From Calothrix sp. PCC 7716 (GTDB lineage: Bacteria; Cyanobacteriota; Cyanobacteriia; Cyanobacteriales; Nostocaceae), in contig NZ_AP025018.1 in the NCBI RefSeq assembly GCF_019977735.1, positions 6,514,580-6,578,579 on the forward strand: a stretch of 64,000 nucleotides of DNA, in the 5' to 3' direction. Of the stretch, positions 45,367 to 55,039 are shown in pieces (position 1 is the stretch's first letter; the number at the start of each line of letters is the position of its first letter). A program made the position numbers and the translations under genes. The notes under the pieces are model-generated. The model had not been told where the DNA came from and did no database searches. It saw only the letters and a program-made list of their open reading frames with translations.

Positions 45367-46210
45367 GAGAATATATTTGTTCGTATTCTTTTATTAATTC
45401 CGGCGCCTGTGTTATCCCCAGTTATCTTAAATATTGGCGCCTGAGCTATCGCTACAAAAGAGCTTCGCGATTATTTTAATACAGTTCCCGCCCCCACCCC
45501 CTTCCACCCACCTATAATTTCAATACTTAAAACACCCAGAACAGAAACTTGACCCCTAATTTAGACCAATATCAATTAACACAAACATTACAGGCGCCAA
45601 AAATAAAGAAGCTTCGCAAGCAATTAAACTCAAATTAAAACAAGCGATTCCAAACAGTTTACCTAGACCCGTCCTCACCACCACCCTATAAATCATTCCT
45701 ATTGTTTGAAGAGCTTCGCAAACAAGATACTCTAATTAAAGATGCTTCGCAAACAATAAATTCAATTAAAAGATAACTAAGTTATTAAAATAATTTGGGC
45801 GCCTTAACTTATAGATAATAAAAGTACCAAACAAAACACGGTCACTACTTCAGACCGACACCAATTACACATCAATGCACGTGAACATAATAGGCGCCGA
45901 TTAAACATAAACTTCGTGAACATAACAGGCGCCGATTAACAAGCGACTCCGAACAAACAAACTCCAATAAAACAACACTTCGATTAAACAGGGCGCCGCT
46001 ATTAACAACACTCCGATTACAACAGACACCCAAGCTATTAATACTCCAATTACGCACGTGCAAGAGCGAACAAAAGTACTGATATAAAACATGCTTCGCG
46101 ATCAACAAGACTTCGATTAAACAGGCGCCTTTAACAATTTGAACGTAGACGGAGTTTTCCCTACTGGTAGTCAGTGGCGCCGATATTTAACCGTAAGAAC
46201 TTGTCTTGCT
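45367..46210. repeat. Repeat-rich spacer with TTCGCGAA-like units
   Basis: About 840 bp, no credible gene. At least six units resemble GCTTCGC(G/A)A(A)CAA followed by (A)TTCAATTAAA or CGATTAAAC(A), as at 45612, 45713, 45744, 45908 and 46092. The same unit is found at 43310-43440. Dense GGCGCC sites are interleaved (GGCGCCGATTAAAC occurs several times). Confidence 0.6.
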
Positions 46211-47035
46211 TTATATAAAAGACCTGGATTGCAAGTTTTTTAGATTATTGCGGTAAGTAATAGTTTCTGAATGATTTGCCCCCAAGTAGAGTTCAGCTAT
46301 GTTTAATAATTTTTGATATATTTGTTCGATTTGATTATAACTACCTAGGTGAAAGTAGAGATTAGCTAAATTTTTCAAACTATCAACATGTTCACGAGTA
46401 TATTCTCCAAACGCATCTTTCGTTAACTCACATGCTTGTTGGTACATTAGTTCCGATTGCTCATACTTACCTTGCTTGAAGTAGAGATGACCTAAATTGT
46501 TGAAACATTGTACATGGTCTTCATCATTATCTCCGTCTTGGGGTCTCTTTATCCCTAATGCTTGGATATAGAAAGGTTCGGCTTTGTCATACTTACCTTG
46601 TTCAAAGTGGAGATGACCTAAATTTTTCAAGATTTGTATACATTCGGGATGATTATCTCTCCAAATACCTTTTGTTAACTTTAATGCTTGTTGGTACATT
46701 AGTTCAGATTGCTCATACTTACCTTTGAATTTGTAAATATAAGCTAAATTACCCAACGAGAGAGCATATTGTAAATCATTGTCTTCTTTAAGGTGTTTTT
46801 TTAACTCTAATCCTTGAATAAATATAGGTTCGGCTTTATCGTACTTTTCATAGTAAAAGTAGAATTCTGCTAAACAGTTCAAATGTAATGCATAGTCAGT
46901 ATGATTATCTCCATTTACCCACCTCGTTAGTTCTAATATTTGTATATACAAAGCTTCAGCTTCATCGTACTTCCCTTCCGATTCGTAGAAATTAGCTAAA
47001 TCGCTCAAGCTTTTTGCAGAATTTTCTTGTTTCAT
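46211..47035 (-). CDS. TPR-only protein related to the NB-ARC/TPR proteins
   Basis: 274 residues from ATG at 47035. About six TPRs of 42 residues (NHPECIQILKNLGHLHFEQG type) with the same end as the NB-ARC proteins (LGANHSETITYRNNL). There is no NTPase, amyloid-like motif or HTH. It may be a truncated sensor arm that lost its front, or a free TPR partner that binds the same ligand. The start is clean (ATGAAACAAGAAAAT). Confidence 0.8.
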   Translation of the reverse strand: MKQENSAKSLSDLANFYESEGKYDEAEALYIQILELTRWVNGDNHTDYALHLNCLAEFYFYYEKYDKAEPIFIQGLELKKHLKEDNDLQYALSLGNLAYIYKFKGKYEQSELMYQQALKLTKGIWRDNHPECIQILKNLGHLHFEQGKYDKAEPFYIQALGIKRPQDGDNDEDHVQCFNNLGHLYFKQGKYEQSELMYQQACELTKDAFGEYTREHVDSLKNLANLYFHLGSYNQIEQIYQKLLNIAELYLGANHSETITYRNNLKNLQSRSFI

Positions 47036-49085
47036 AACGTTCTACAACTATTAAGAATGTATGTTCGGGAATTAAAACTATTTTCCGCAGCGCTTAGGAT
47101 ATATATTCTACACAACAATTCAAAGAGTAATTATAGTTTTTATAATTTCTTGAGAGAATAAAATCACAATTTTTACATGACGACTAGTTATTTAATAATA
47201 GGCGCCTAATTTATTGTTTAGCAATTCATGTGTACTGTTAAAAGGTATTTGTGATATGCAGGCTGTAGTTGGCGCCTTGCACACGTGATACCTCGTAAGT
47301 TGGGGACGAAAGTTATATTAATCAGGCGCCATGATTAACGGTACTCCAATCACAATAGATGCCAAGCTATTAACTACTTCGTAAGTAACGAATTATCGAT
47401 TAAACATAATAAGACTTCTTATCAAAAAAAATTAATCCACCCTGCAACAAAACAACCTATAGAAAAAGAGGCGCCAGATATTACCCCCTGACTAGTACTT
47501 ATGAATTTAAGTTTGATAGTACTAACGGTGATCTACAGGCGCCTGTAATATCTAAAAAAGTTTCCCCTAGGAAAAAAGAAGAACTTTGGTCAAACCATAA
47601 TTTAGTTCATCATCAAGAAACTTCATTTTGAATTAACAGGCGCCCTTTGAAACAAAGTTAGGAAGTACATGTGTATGATTACATTTCTGTACCTTAATAT
47701 CTTTGTGTCTGGTGTGTCTAAAAGTCTCCGCGCCTTCAAAAAACGGCGCCTCAGACTGTCGTGATGATAGATACGAAATTTTTATTTTCTCCGTTTATTT
47801 CAATGATGCACATAAATAATAACAACATTGCTATAGTTAAAAATTGTACCGACAGGTATAAATTACTGATATAAACACAATATTGCTTATGAATAATAAC
47901 TAATTAATATTATATTTGAGCCATATTGAACTAACTTAAATACCCCTGTGTACCTTGAAAAAACAGGACTTTGTACCTAGTTTTAGGTTAAAAAGCGTAC
48001 CTAAAATATCTTCTATATAACTTTGTAGCGATGAACTTGTCATCTGGGAGATAGTTCCATCTATATTGTTTTGTACCCAGGTACGCTGTCTATCGTACTC
48101 AAAAAAAATTTTCTAGAGTTCCATATTATGTTCCTTTAAAAAAATATTTTTTAAAATCTGACCGTACCTGCGCGCTTCATAGGTACAGTTTTATATGAGT
48201 GTCAGGTACTTTCAAAGGCGCCTTTTAGTCTTTGAATAGGTACAAAATCTTTTTGAAACGGGTGCAAAACTTAAATTTTCGTATCATGACCCGTACCTTT
48301 AGTGTACCTAGACAACTATGAAGTGTACCTAGTAATTTTAAATTGGTACTTTCAATATTTATCTAACAGTAACTAGTGCTTAAAGTCTTTGTCTGATTCA
48401 TATCCTTTTTTCAAGATAGCGATAGCTACCGTAGTCTAAAAGTAGAGTACCACAAGTAAAATTATTAAGTATATATGTATTCTTTTAAGCGTTTATAATC
48501 AGGCGCCGTCTCTCCTGAGTCAGCACAAATTATTTCTATTCACAACTGTGCTTCTGAACGAATGTTCGTATGATGTTCTTGTGACAACACAACCTGCGGC
48601 GCGCATTAATCAATAGACATGAGCAGATTCCAGAGGAAAGAATGTTACGAATAGCACGCTCATAAGACTGTGAATACCAAGCAATAATCACTCATACGCG
48701 AGTTCTATGGACACCTGATAAAGAAAGTTGGTTTTAGGAGCGTTTCTGTTGCGGGAAGGAAGAGCAGAGTGGCATATGAACGTCCTTTGTCTATGATTAC
48801 GATTGATAATACCCAACAGGTTTTTTAATTATTTTTTAATGTTTATAAAAACATAAGTCAGGCACCCCTTAATTGAAGTAAAAATAATTTTTCTGCAACC
48901 TTGAAAGTAGCTACAGATAATAATTTCAGTAGCATAGTGAGAATGAAAATTATTCAATCAAATATAGTTAAATACCAATTTAAGAAAGTACTAATAATAG
49001 AGAACATCGTAAATATACTGATGACGGTACTAGTCTTTGTACTCGTACCATTTGAATATACATTTTTCTAATAGGAACCAAAATC
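47036..49085. other. Non-coding region holding block B (about 47553-48385)
   Basis: 2 kb with no credible gene. Block B repeats the strings of block A in order: TTTCCCCTAGGAAAA, ATTGTACCGACAGGTATAAAT, ATTGAACTAACTTAAATA, CCATATTATGTTC, then several GTACCT or AGGTAC. It lies directly upstream of the KfrA-like gene, so the motifs could be binding sites for that protein or a replication initiator. Confidence 0.6.
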
Positions 49086-49688
49086 ATGTCAGACAAATTT
49101 GAGCAAACAAACGAAACAGAATTTGGTACGGAAACCGAAGAAGATATGGATGAATTCGATGTTGAAGAAGATGATATGGAGGAGACAGCTACAAAGAACG
49201 AACCGAAATTAAGAGAAAGAGTTTTCTTAGCTTGTGAATCTTTTGAACAAGAAGGTAAAAAGGTTACGCGCGACGCCATAAGAGCAGTTACTAGAGGAAG
49301 TGACCGTGATGTTTCTAGGTACATAAAAGAATGGAAAGAATGGAAAGAATTTAAAAACAAAGGCGCCCTCGCAGTACAAGGTAATAGCGATATCGAAGCA
49401 CAGGCGCCTCAGCAGATAGTACAAACTGTTGTGATTAACCAGCGAATAAACCAAGACGCTGATAAAGTTCGTAAGGCAAGCTCGACACGCGCGACGAACA
49501 TACTTGTAGGTTATGAGTTAGGAACTCAACATTTTTTAGAAAATCCTTCGGAGCTTGACGAAGAGCTTCAAGAAATAATTGCACAAGCTAAAAGTTCAAC
49601 TGATGAAAAATTAGACGGTTTCACCGCGAGGTATGAAGTTAATTTTTTCGCAAAGATGGTTATATCTGGCGCACGATTAAAAGAGTAG
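49086..49688 (+). CDS. KfrA-like plasmid DNA-binding protein
   Basis: 200 residues. An acidic N-terminal arm (about 1-40) is followed by a KfrA-type DNA-binding domain (about 41-92: VFLACESFEQEGKKVTRDAI, then GSDRDVSRYIKEWKEWK). The typical long KfrA coiled coil is replaced by a shorter helical C-terminus (STRATNILVGYELGTQHFLE). KfrA proteins bind plasmid DNA and support partition and stable inheritance. The frame ends at 49688, while an overlapping -1 frame continues, open, into the ATPase gene, so the two may form one protein. Confidence 0.7.
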   Translation: MSDKFEQTNETEFGTETEEDMDEFDVEEDDMEETATKNEPKLRERVFLACESFEQEGKKVTRDAIRAVTRGSDRDVSRYIKEWKEWKEFKNKGALAVQGNSDIEAQAPQQIVQTVVINQRINQDADKVRKASSTRATNILVGYELGTQHFLENPSELDEELQEIIAQAKSSTDEKLDGFTARYEVNFFAKMVISGARLKE

Positions 49689-49828
49689 ACGATGACTCGG
49701 AGGCGCCGCAAATACCCGAACCTAAAAACAAAGTTGATGATAACGAAAATTTATCTAACCAACCTGTTGAGACAGAACAAGTATCTACAAGAGAACAGGT
49801 ACCTGTAACACTTGTATCTACTGAAGGA

Positions 49829-50797
49829 ATGGTGCCTAATATTACAACAAATTCCTCCCTGGAGGCGCCTGTAATAAAAGCATCTAATGGAGTTCCAGCG
49901 CCTAAAATCAAAAAAAATTCTTCCGGTAAGGCGCCTAAAACACAAGAAACTTCGTCCAATGAGGCGCCTGATAGCAGTGATGAAAAAGACATCAGTGATT
50001 TTAGACGCGATGTTACAAACCGAGTAATAGGGATGTTAGAAAAGGGTGATTCTATCTGTATTACGGGTGAGGTCGGTATCGGAAAAACTCATTTGGCACT
50101 TATAGTTGCTAGTAAACTCAAGTGTTGTTATGGAAATTACAAGGGTGATAATACTAAATGCTTACAGCAAATAGCATCAGACCTGAAAATTCCGTTAAAC
50201 CAAATCGACCAAGAAGGCGCCGAAGGTAAACCACTAACAGCAAAACAACTCAAGGAGGAAATAGCACTTAATTTAGGTGAGACGATTTTGATTTGTGACC
50301 GTTTTCATCGCTGGTCTGCTTCTCTAAAAGGATGGGTTGAAGATTTACACTCTGAAGGCGCCACTCTTTTACTGTCAGGGAACCATCGTGATTTAGAAGG
50401 TATCGCTTACAAAATTCCTCGGTTAGCATTGTCTCCACTCAAGGACGACGAAATTAGAAATATCATTTGGGCACATGCTTCATTGTTATCTTTATTACTT
50501 ACTACTACCCAAGTTTCTGAAATGGCTTCGCGTGCGGGTGGAAATCCAATGTTGGCGAAACGCATGGTGCAAGAACACAAACAAGGAGTAGAAAGTAAAG
50601 ACATTCAAGACGGTAACAACTACCGAGACATAACACCCTTTTTATTAACGATTTTTGGATTAATAGGCGCCGTGAGGTTTATTGGTATGGCAACGAATGA
50701 TGTACGTTTAAAAGTTTTGGGAGGACTTGCTATTACTCTGTTCTTTGCCCTTCGTAACTTACGCTTTGTGTTTCCAAGATGGAGTCGAAAACAATGA
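49829..50797 (+). CDS. Membrane-anchored P-loop ATPase
   Basis: 322 residues from ATG at 49829. The same frame is open from just after a TAA near 49645 without any ATG, GTG or TTG, so the start is doubtful. A Ser/Pro/Lys linker (1-55) leads to an ATPase: Walker A GEVGIGKT (80-87), ETILICDRFHRW as Walker B, TLLLSGNHRD as sensor and RAGGNPMLAKRM as helical lid. Two hydrophobic helices near the end (TPFLLTIFGLIGAVRFIGMA, VLGGLAITLFFALRNL) anchor it. It overlaps the next gene by 4 bases (ATGA). Role presumably in DNA partition, transfer or secretion. Confidence 0.7.
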   Translation: MVPNITTNSSLEAPVIKASNGVPAPKIKKNSSGKAPKTQETSSNEAPDSSDEKDISDFRRDVTNRVIGMLEKGDSICITGEVGIGKTHLALIVASKLKCCYGNYKGDNTKCLQQIASDLKIPLNQIDQEGAEGKPLTAKQLKEEIALNLGETILICDRFHRWSASLKGWVEDLHSEGATLLLSGNHRDLEGIAYKIPRLALSPLKDDEIRNIIWAHASLLSLLLTTTQVSEMASRAGGNPMLAKRMVQEHKQGVESKDIQDGNNYRDITPFLLTIFGLIGAVRFIGMATNDVRLKVLGGLAITLFFALRNLRFVFPRWSRKQ

Positions 50798-51807
50798 TAG
50801 CACCAACACATGTAGCTTTATCTTTAACAGGTGTTGCTTGCGCGACAGGTTCTGTTGACCCATCAGTGATGTTACTTGCTGTCATTGGTAGTCAAATACC
50901 AGATATGGATACAACAAAATCTTGGATAGGTAAAGCTTCCTACCCTTTAGCAAGTTACTTAGAACAAAAATTTTCACACAGAAGTATTACACATTCCTTC
51001 TTTGTTAGCTTGGCATTATTAACTGTGACTGCTCCTGTGTTGTATTACTTTAATTGGACTCTTTGGGTTGCGGCGCCACTTGGTCATTTAATTAGTTGCT
51101 TCGCTGACTGTTCTACAAAACTTGGCTGTCAATTTTTTTACCCAGTAAATAAGGATTATTGGGTAGTAGGATTAAATCCGAACAACCGTATAGAAACAGG
51201 TAAAGCAGGTGATTATGCAGTACTCACAGCAGCAGTTTGTATATTCAGTATTGCTTTTTACTTAATAACAGGTGGTGGAGGTATCGGCGCCTGGGCAACG
51301 AGAACACTGTTTCCCACATCTCAAACAGCAGTAGAGTTACTAAGACAAGAGAATCAAAAAGCAATTGCAATACACGTAGAAGGAGTTAGAAAAGTTGACA
51401 ATAGTAGAGTTGATGAACAGTACTGGGCAATTTCTGCTAGTGGTTCTAACCTTGTTGTCAAAGATAAGAATGATAATATTTTTCGTGTTGGCGAAGCTGG
51501 CGAAGTTATTCCTAAAAGGGTTAATACGCTAGCTGATAGACTACCCTTGAAAATTCGGCGCCAGCGTATAGAAGATGCATCTGCTGCTGAATGGATAAAT
51601 TCGTTACCACAAAAAGCACTGTTAACAGGGACTTTGGTAATAGAAGATTCTTCTGAGGTGCAACTTCCTATCACACCACCAGGTGTAATGCCAACGGTCA
51701 CAAGTACAGGAAATGGAGTTACGCTGGAACATGCTTCACGTAAGGATTTAAAACCTCTTGAAGATTTTTACATACTTAGTGGAGAAACTCTGATAAAACA
51801 ACTATGA
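50794..51807 (+). CDS. YdjM-type metal-dependent membrane hydrolase-like protein
   Basis: 337 residues from ATG at 50794 (MIAPTHVALS), overlapping the ATPase stop. The first half matches the YdjM/LexA-binding family: H6, PDMD (36-39) and HRSITHS (62-68) are conserved metal-binding-type residues among membrane helices (LALLTVTAPVLYYFNWTLWV, AVLTAAVCIFSIAFYLI). The C-terminal 150 residues are soluble, beta-rich and unrecognised (NLVVKDKNDNIFRVGEAGEV). Its place between a membrane ATPase and a HlyD-like adaptor suggests a membrane complex. Confidence 0.7.
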   Translation: MIAPTHVALSLTGVACATGSVDPSVMLLAVIGSQIPDMDTTKSWIGKASYPLASYLEQKFSHRSITHSFFVSLALLTVTAPVLYYFNWTLWVAAPLGHLISCFADCSTKLGCQFFYPVNKDYWVVGLNPNNRIETGKAGDYAVLTAAVCIFSIAFYLITGGGGIGAWATRTLFPTSQTAVELLRQENQKAIAIHVEGVRKVDNSRVDEQYWAISASGSNLVVKDKNDNIFRVGEAGEVIPKRVNTLADRLPLKIRRQRIEDASAAEWINSLPQKALLTGTLVIEDSSEVQLPITPPGVMPTVTSTGNGVTLEHASRKDLKPLEDFYILSGETLIKQL

Positions 51808-52952
51808 AAGCGCTGTACACTGCAATTTTATTAACTTTGTTCTTTGCGGCGCCCCTTGCAACAGCACAAAATACCAATATCAAAGAACAAAATACGGGTA
51901 CGAAAGAGAATGTTGAATTATTTACATCATCAAATAGTGGCACTACGAATGGTGATGGTAAAAGCCTTCGACTTTCTGTAACCGTGGAGGCGCCGGAATA
52001 TTTACTGATTAAAGTTGGGGACGAAATATCCAAAGGAGAAATAATAGTTGATAAACATTCGGAACGTAAACGTTTATCTCAACAGCGTAGTAGTATTGCG
52101 CTGCAAATCAAAAATCTCAAAGCCAAACAAATGCCAGCACCGTTCACTCCTAAAGATATATCTTCTCCGGCGCCTTTACCTGCTGCCAATTTTTTAGAAG
52201 AAGAGTCACAAGTAGCGCAAGCGAATTTAAAATTACAACAAGCACAGTCGATATTAAATTTGCGAACACCAGTATTAACAGCTGATAATCCAGAAAAACG
52301 CGCGTCGATGGAAAAAGCTGAAGCTGCTTTGGGTGCTTCAACTGAGAAAGTTCGAGAGCAGGAAGAATTGGTAAAATCTATACGTGATATGGATATGTCA
52401 GAACCAGATATTATCTTGCACGAAGAAGCGAAGCTCAAACAATTTACAAGAGAGATGGAACAGTTACAGTCTGCACTTCAACGTGAACAAGCGTTGATGG
52501 CAGCAGCTGGTAATGAACAGCAGCAAGAACTTCAAGATTTACAAATAGCTGTGCAGGTTGCTAGAAGCGAATTACAAATAGCACACGGGCGCCTGGAAAC
52601 TGCACGCAACAATCGTAAGCTCACCGAATATAAAGCCACGATTGAAACCGCACAGCGTATAGAAGAGGAAAACCGCAGTAAACAATTACATTCACAGCAG
52701 TTAACTCAACACGCGCAAGCAATACGCGACCAAGAGTATCAGCTAGCACAACTACAAATACAGTTATCCGCTGTTGAGGATAAGCTCGCTCAAATACCAA
52801 TTATCCGGGCGCCGCGTTCTGGAATTATTCGACGAATTAAACCTTGGACTGGAAATAATGGCAAATATTCGACAACTATTACTATTAGTTCTTTTAACAA
52901 CAACGACGATTACCAAGGTACAAGCTCAAAATTTACCCGTCCCACTCGCTGA
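51804..52952 (+). CDS. Exported HlyD-like periplasmic adaptor
   Basis: 382 residues; the start overlaps the previous stop by 4 bases. A signal peptide (about 1-21) precedes LLIKVGDEISKGEIIVDKHS, half of a barrel-sandwich (lipoyl-like) hybrid. A long coiled-coil hairpin (about 85-335, e.g. LQSALQREQALMAAAG) follows, then the second half, APRSGIIRRIKPWTGNNGKY. This is the layout of membrane-fusion proteins of secretion and efflux systems. No canonical transporter is adjacent except the ATPase and the YdjM-like protein. Confidence 0.75.
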   Translation: MKALYTAILLTLFFAAPLATAQNTNIKEQNTGTKENVELFTSSNSGTTNGDGKSLRLSVTVEAPEYLLIKVGDEISKGEIIVDKHSERKRLSQQRSSIALQIKNLKAKQMPAPFTPKDISSPAPLPAANFLEEESQVAQANLKLQQAQSILNLRTPVLTADNPEKRASMEKAEAALGASTEKVREQEELVKSIRDMDMSEPDIILHEEAKLKQFTREMEQLQSALQREQALMAAAGNEQQQELQDLQIAVQVARSELQIAHGRLETARNNRKLTEYKATIETAQRIEEENRSKQLHSQQLTQHAQAIRDQEYQLAQLQIQLSAVEDKLAQIPIIRAPRSGIIRRIKPWTGNNGKYSTTITISSFNNNDDYQGTSSKFTRPTR

Positions 52953-53988
52953 CGCTCAAATTCAAAATTCAAAATTCAAAATTCAAAATTGCGAACTGCG
53001 AATTGCGAATTGCGAATTGAAGAATGATGATTCGGGTATTGAAGTACTTGATGAAGATGCTCAACCACCAAAAAGTTCAAATCCTCCCACACAAACAACG
53101 GCGCCTGTAACCACTGATTCATCTGATAATACAGATAATACAGATAATCAAGATAGCGAAGCTGCGAATGAGGAGGAGGATAGTCAATTACCCAAGGCGC
53201 CTCAAAATCCTTTTGAGAAACCAAGTATAGATACGTTGATACAAAAGCAGTTCAACGATGATATTTGGAGAATTATGAAAGGGCAATTACCTTGTGTAGA
53301 AACATCAGCTACATGTCTAGAACAATTACAGGGTAAGGCAGTAGGCGCCTCTGCTTTGTTGAAAGAACTTGATACGCGCATCGAGGAGGCAAATAATAAG
53401 ATTGCTGAAGCGCAGTCCCGGAATAAAAAATCTATACGTTTAGCTGTTTTATCTCCAGCGCTTCAATATCTGTTAGGTCCAACAGTGGCGCCGGGACAAC
53501 CACAAAGAAGTGGCACGGGGTTTATAGATAACGTTGCAGCGTTGATTCGTGGTGACGTTGGTATTGTTAACGGGTTGTTACGTGTAATTGGTGTACCTTT
53601 TTTTGAAGGGTCGCAGGGTGGCAATGCTGAAGCTCAACGTAATGCAATAGCTATCTCTGATATCCAAGTAAAGGTTGCCGAACTTCAAAGAGGACGGGCA
53701 AAGATTGCGGATGAAATTAGGGAGAAAGTTGCTGTGTCACTCGTAAAGTTTGACGAAGCTCGAACCGATTTCCAAACTGCTCAAATTGTCGGCGCCCGTG
53801 CAGTTCATCAATTCGAGTTGTATCGAAGAAAATATAATCGCGGCAACAACGATACAGAAGGATTTTTAGCTCAAAAGTCAAAGCTTGATAAAGAGAAAGC
53901 ACAAGTTTATACTGCTTGGGCAAAAATGCGCCGTTCCTTGTTTGAACTTAAGCTACTTGTATTGTCTGTTAAAGAAGCTGAAATTTAA
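52858..53988 (+). CDS. Secreted helical protein of the same operon
   Basis: 376 residues from ATG at 52858 (MANIRQLLLLVLL), overlapping the end of the adaptor gene; the longer frame to 52774 has no signal peptide at its start. A signal peptide is followed by IQNSKFKIQNCELRIANCEL, a translated ATTCAAAATT/GCGAATTGC repeat, then an acidic linker and a helical domain. The domain has LDTRIEEANNKIAEAQSRNK, a hydrophobic patch and VARTDFQTAQIVGAR-like coiled coil, reminiscent of TolC-like helical proteins. Fragments of a second copy lie at 55040 and 55503. Confidence 0.65.
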   Translation: MANIRQLLLLVLLTTTTITKVQAQNLPVPLADAQIQNSKFKIQNCELRIANCELKNDDSGIEVLDEDAQPPKSSNPPTQTTAPVTTDSSDNTDNTDNQDSEAANEEEDSQLPKAPQNPFEKPSIDTLIQKQFNDDIWRIMKGQLPCVETSATCLEQLQGKAVGASALLKELDTRIEEANNKIAEAQSRNKKSIRLAVLSPALQYLLGPTVAPGQPQRSGTGFIDNVAALIRGDVGIVNGLLRVIGVPFFEGSQGGNAEAQRNAIAISDIQVKVAELQRGRAKIADEIREKVAVSLVKFDEARTDFQTAQIVGARAVHQFELYRRKYNRGNNDTEGFLAQKSKLDKEKAQVYTAWAKMRRSLFELKLLVLSVKEAEI

Positions 53989-54010
53989 AATGTAAACCAT
54001 TACTAAGATT

Positions 54011-54745
54011 ATGATTAAACAATTTAATTCTATAAACCAATCTGCAATTCCAACTCAAAATAATCGAGACATTGAGTTCAAAGCACAGTCTTTAGTTTTT
54101 GAACAGTATTTAGCTAGAATGAGTCAAATACTTCTAAAAGAGAAATGCTATTCTAGTATATAATCCTTTGAATCAAATACTAAACTTCATAAATTTATAC
54201 TTCAAGACACAGTAAATATTTTAAGACAATTACAAGGTAATCATTACTTTCAAAGTACTGTTATAGCTTGTCTTAATAGTTTGACATTATTAAACACTTT
54301 TGATGAAGATGTTTACCTTACTTGTATAAATTTAGAACATGTTAAATTAGATGAAATAGAGTTTGTAAATACTCGTTTTGAATTTTCTAATTTAGAAAAC
54401 GCGAGTTTTCAATCTACTTATCTTGAAAATTGTTGTTTTGCTTATGCTAATCTTACTAATGCTAATTTCCAAGAGGCAATATTAAAAAAATCTGATTTTA
54501 AACTTGCAATAATACATAATACAGATTTTGGAGATGCATTTTTAGAAGAGGTTGACCTCAAAGACGTTGATTTGTCTGGCGCCCTCAATTTATCTTTAAA
54601 ACAAGTTCTAGAAGCCGATAACTGGCAATATGCCAAATATGAGTCTAAATTACAAGCAGAAGTTAATAAGTATAAGGAGGAATTAAAAGTAAAAACTCAA
54701 GACAAGATATATCTTGACAAATTTTACCACGAACACCGCAATTAA
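54011..54745 (+). pseudogene. Pentapeptide-repeat protein interrupted by an in-frame stop
   Basis: ATG 54011 opens MIKQFNSINQS and EQYLARMSQILLKEKCYSSI, then TAA at 54161-54163. The same frame continues SFESNTKLHKFILQ and VNILRQLQGN, and then the pentapeptide block (LEHVKLDEIEFVNTRFEFSN onward) to the stop at 54745. The N-terminal helices (YLARMSQIL, later ILRQLQG) match those of the pentapeptide proteins at 16331 and 19807, so the gene should be one of 244 codons. The stop makes it a pseudogene unless read through; a shorter product from TTG 54281 is possible. Confidence 0.75.
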
Positions 54746-54775
54746 ATCTAAGTTAATTTATTAGGAGCGTCAAAA

Positions 54776-54967
54776 ATGTTTAATTTCTTTTTCAATATAA
54801 GAGAAAATATTCTTTTTTGGATTTACATGTATCAAAATGGTCATGTAAAAAGCATAAAAGATGTTAAAGATATTCTTTACGACTTAAAGCATACCGACTA
54901 TGAGAATCTTCCAAGACCTATTTTTGATAGCATCATGAAAGAATATAAAGATAAACATAATCAATAG
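54776..54967 (+). CDS. Small hypothetical protein
   Basis: 63 residues from ATG at 54776, with AGGAG about 9 bases before it. A hydrophobic N-terminal half (NFFFNIRENILFWIYMYQNG) and a charged helical half (DVKDILYDLKHTDYENLPRP). One of a run of small genes separated by a repeated inverted element, which starts 13 bases after its stop. No family recognised. Confidence 0.6.
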   Translation: MFNFFFNIRENILFWIYMYQNGHVKSIKDVKDILYDLKHTDYENLPRPIFDSIMKEYKDKHNQ

Positions 54968-54980
54968 GTTACACACTTTT

Positions 54981-55025
54981 ATACAGGCGCCTTACTCGTA
55001 TCTTCCTGTAATGCGCTTGTATACT
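54981..55025. repeat. Gene-junction repeat copy 1
   Basis: ATACAGGCGCC, a variable spacer, then TTCCTGTAATGCGCTTGTAT. TACAGG and CCTGTA are inverted arms. Related copies follow the genes ending at 55992 and 57321. Confidence 0.7.
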
Positions 55026-55039
55026 GTATAGCTCTTGCG

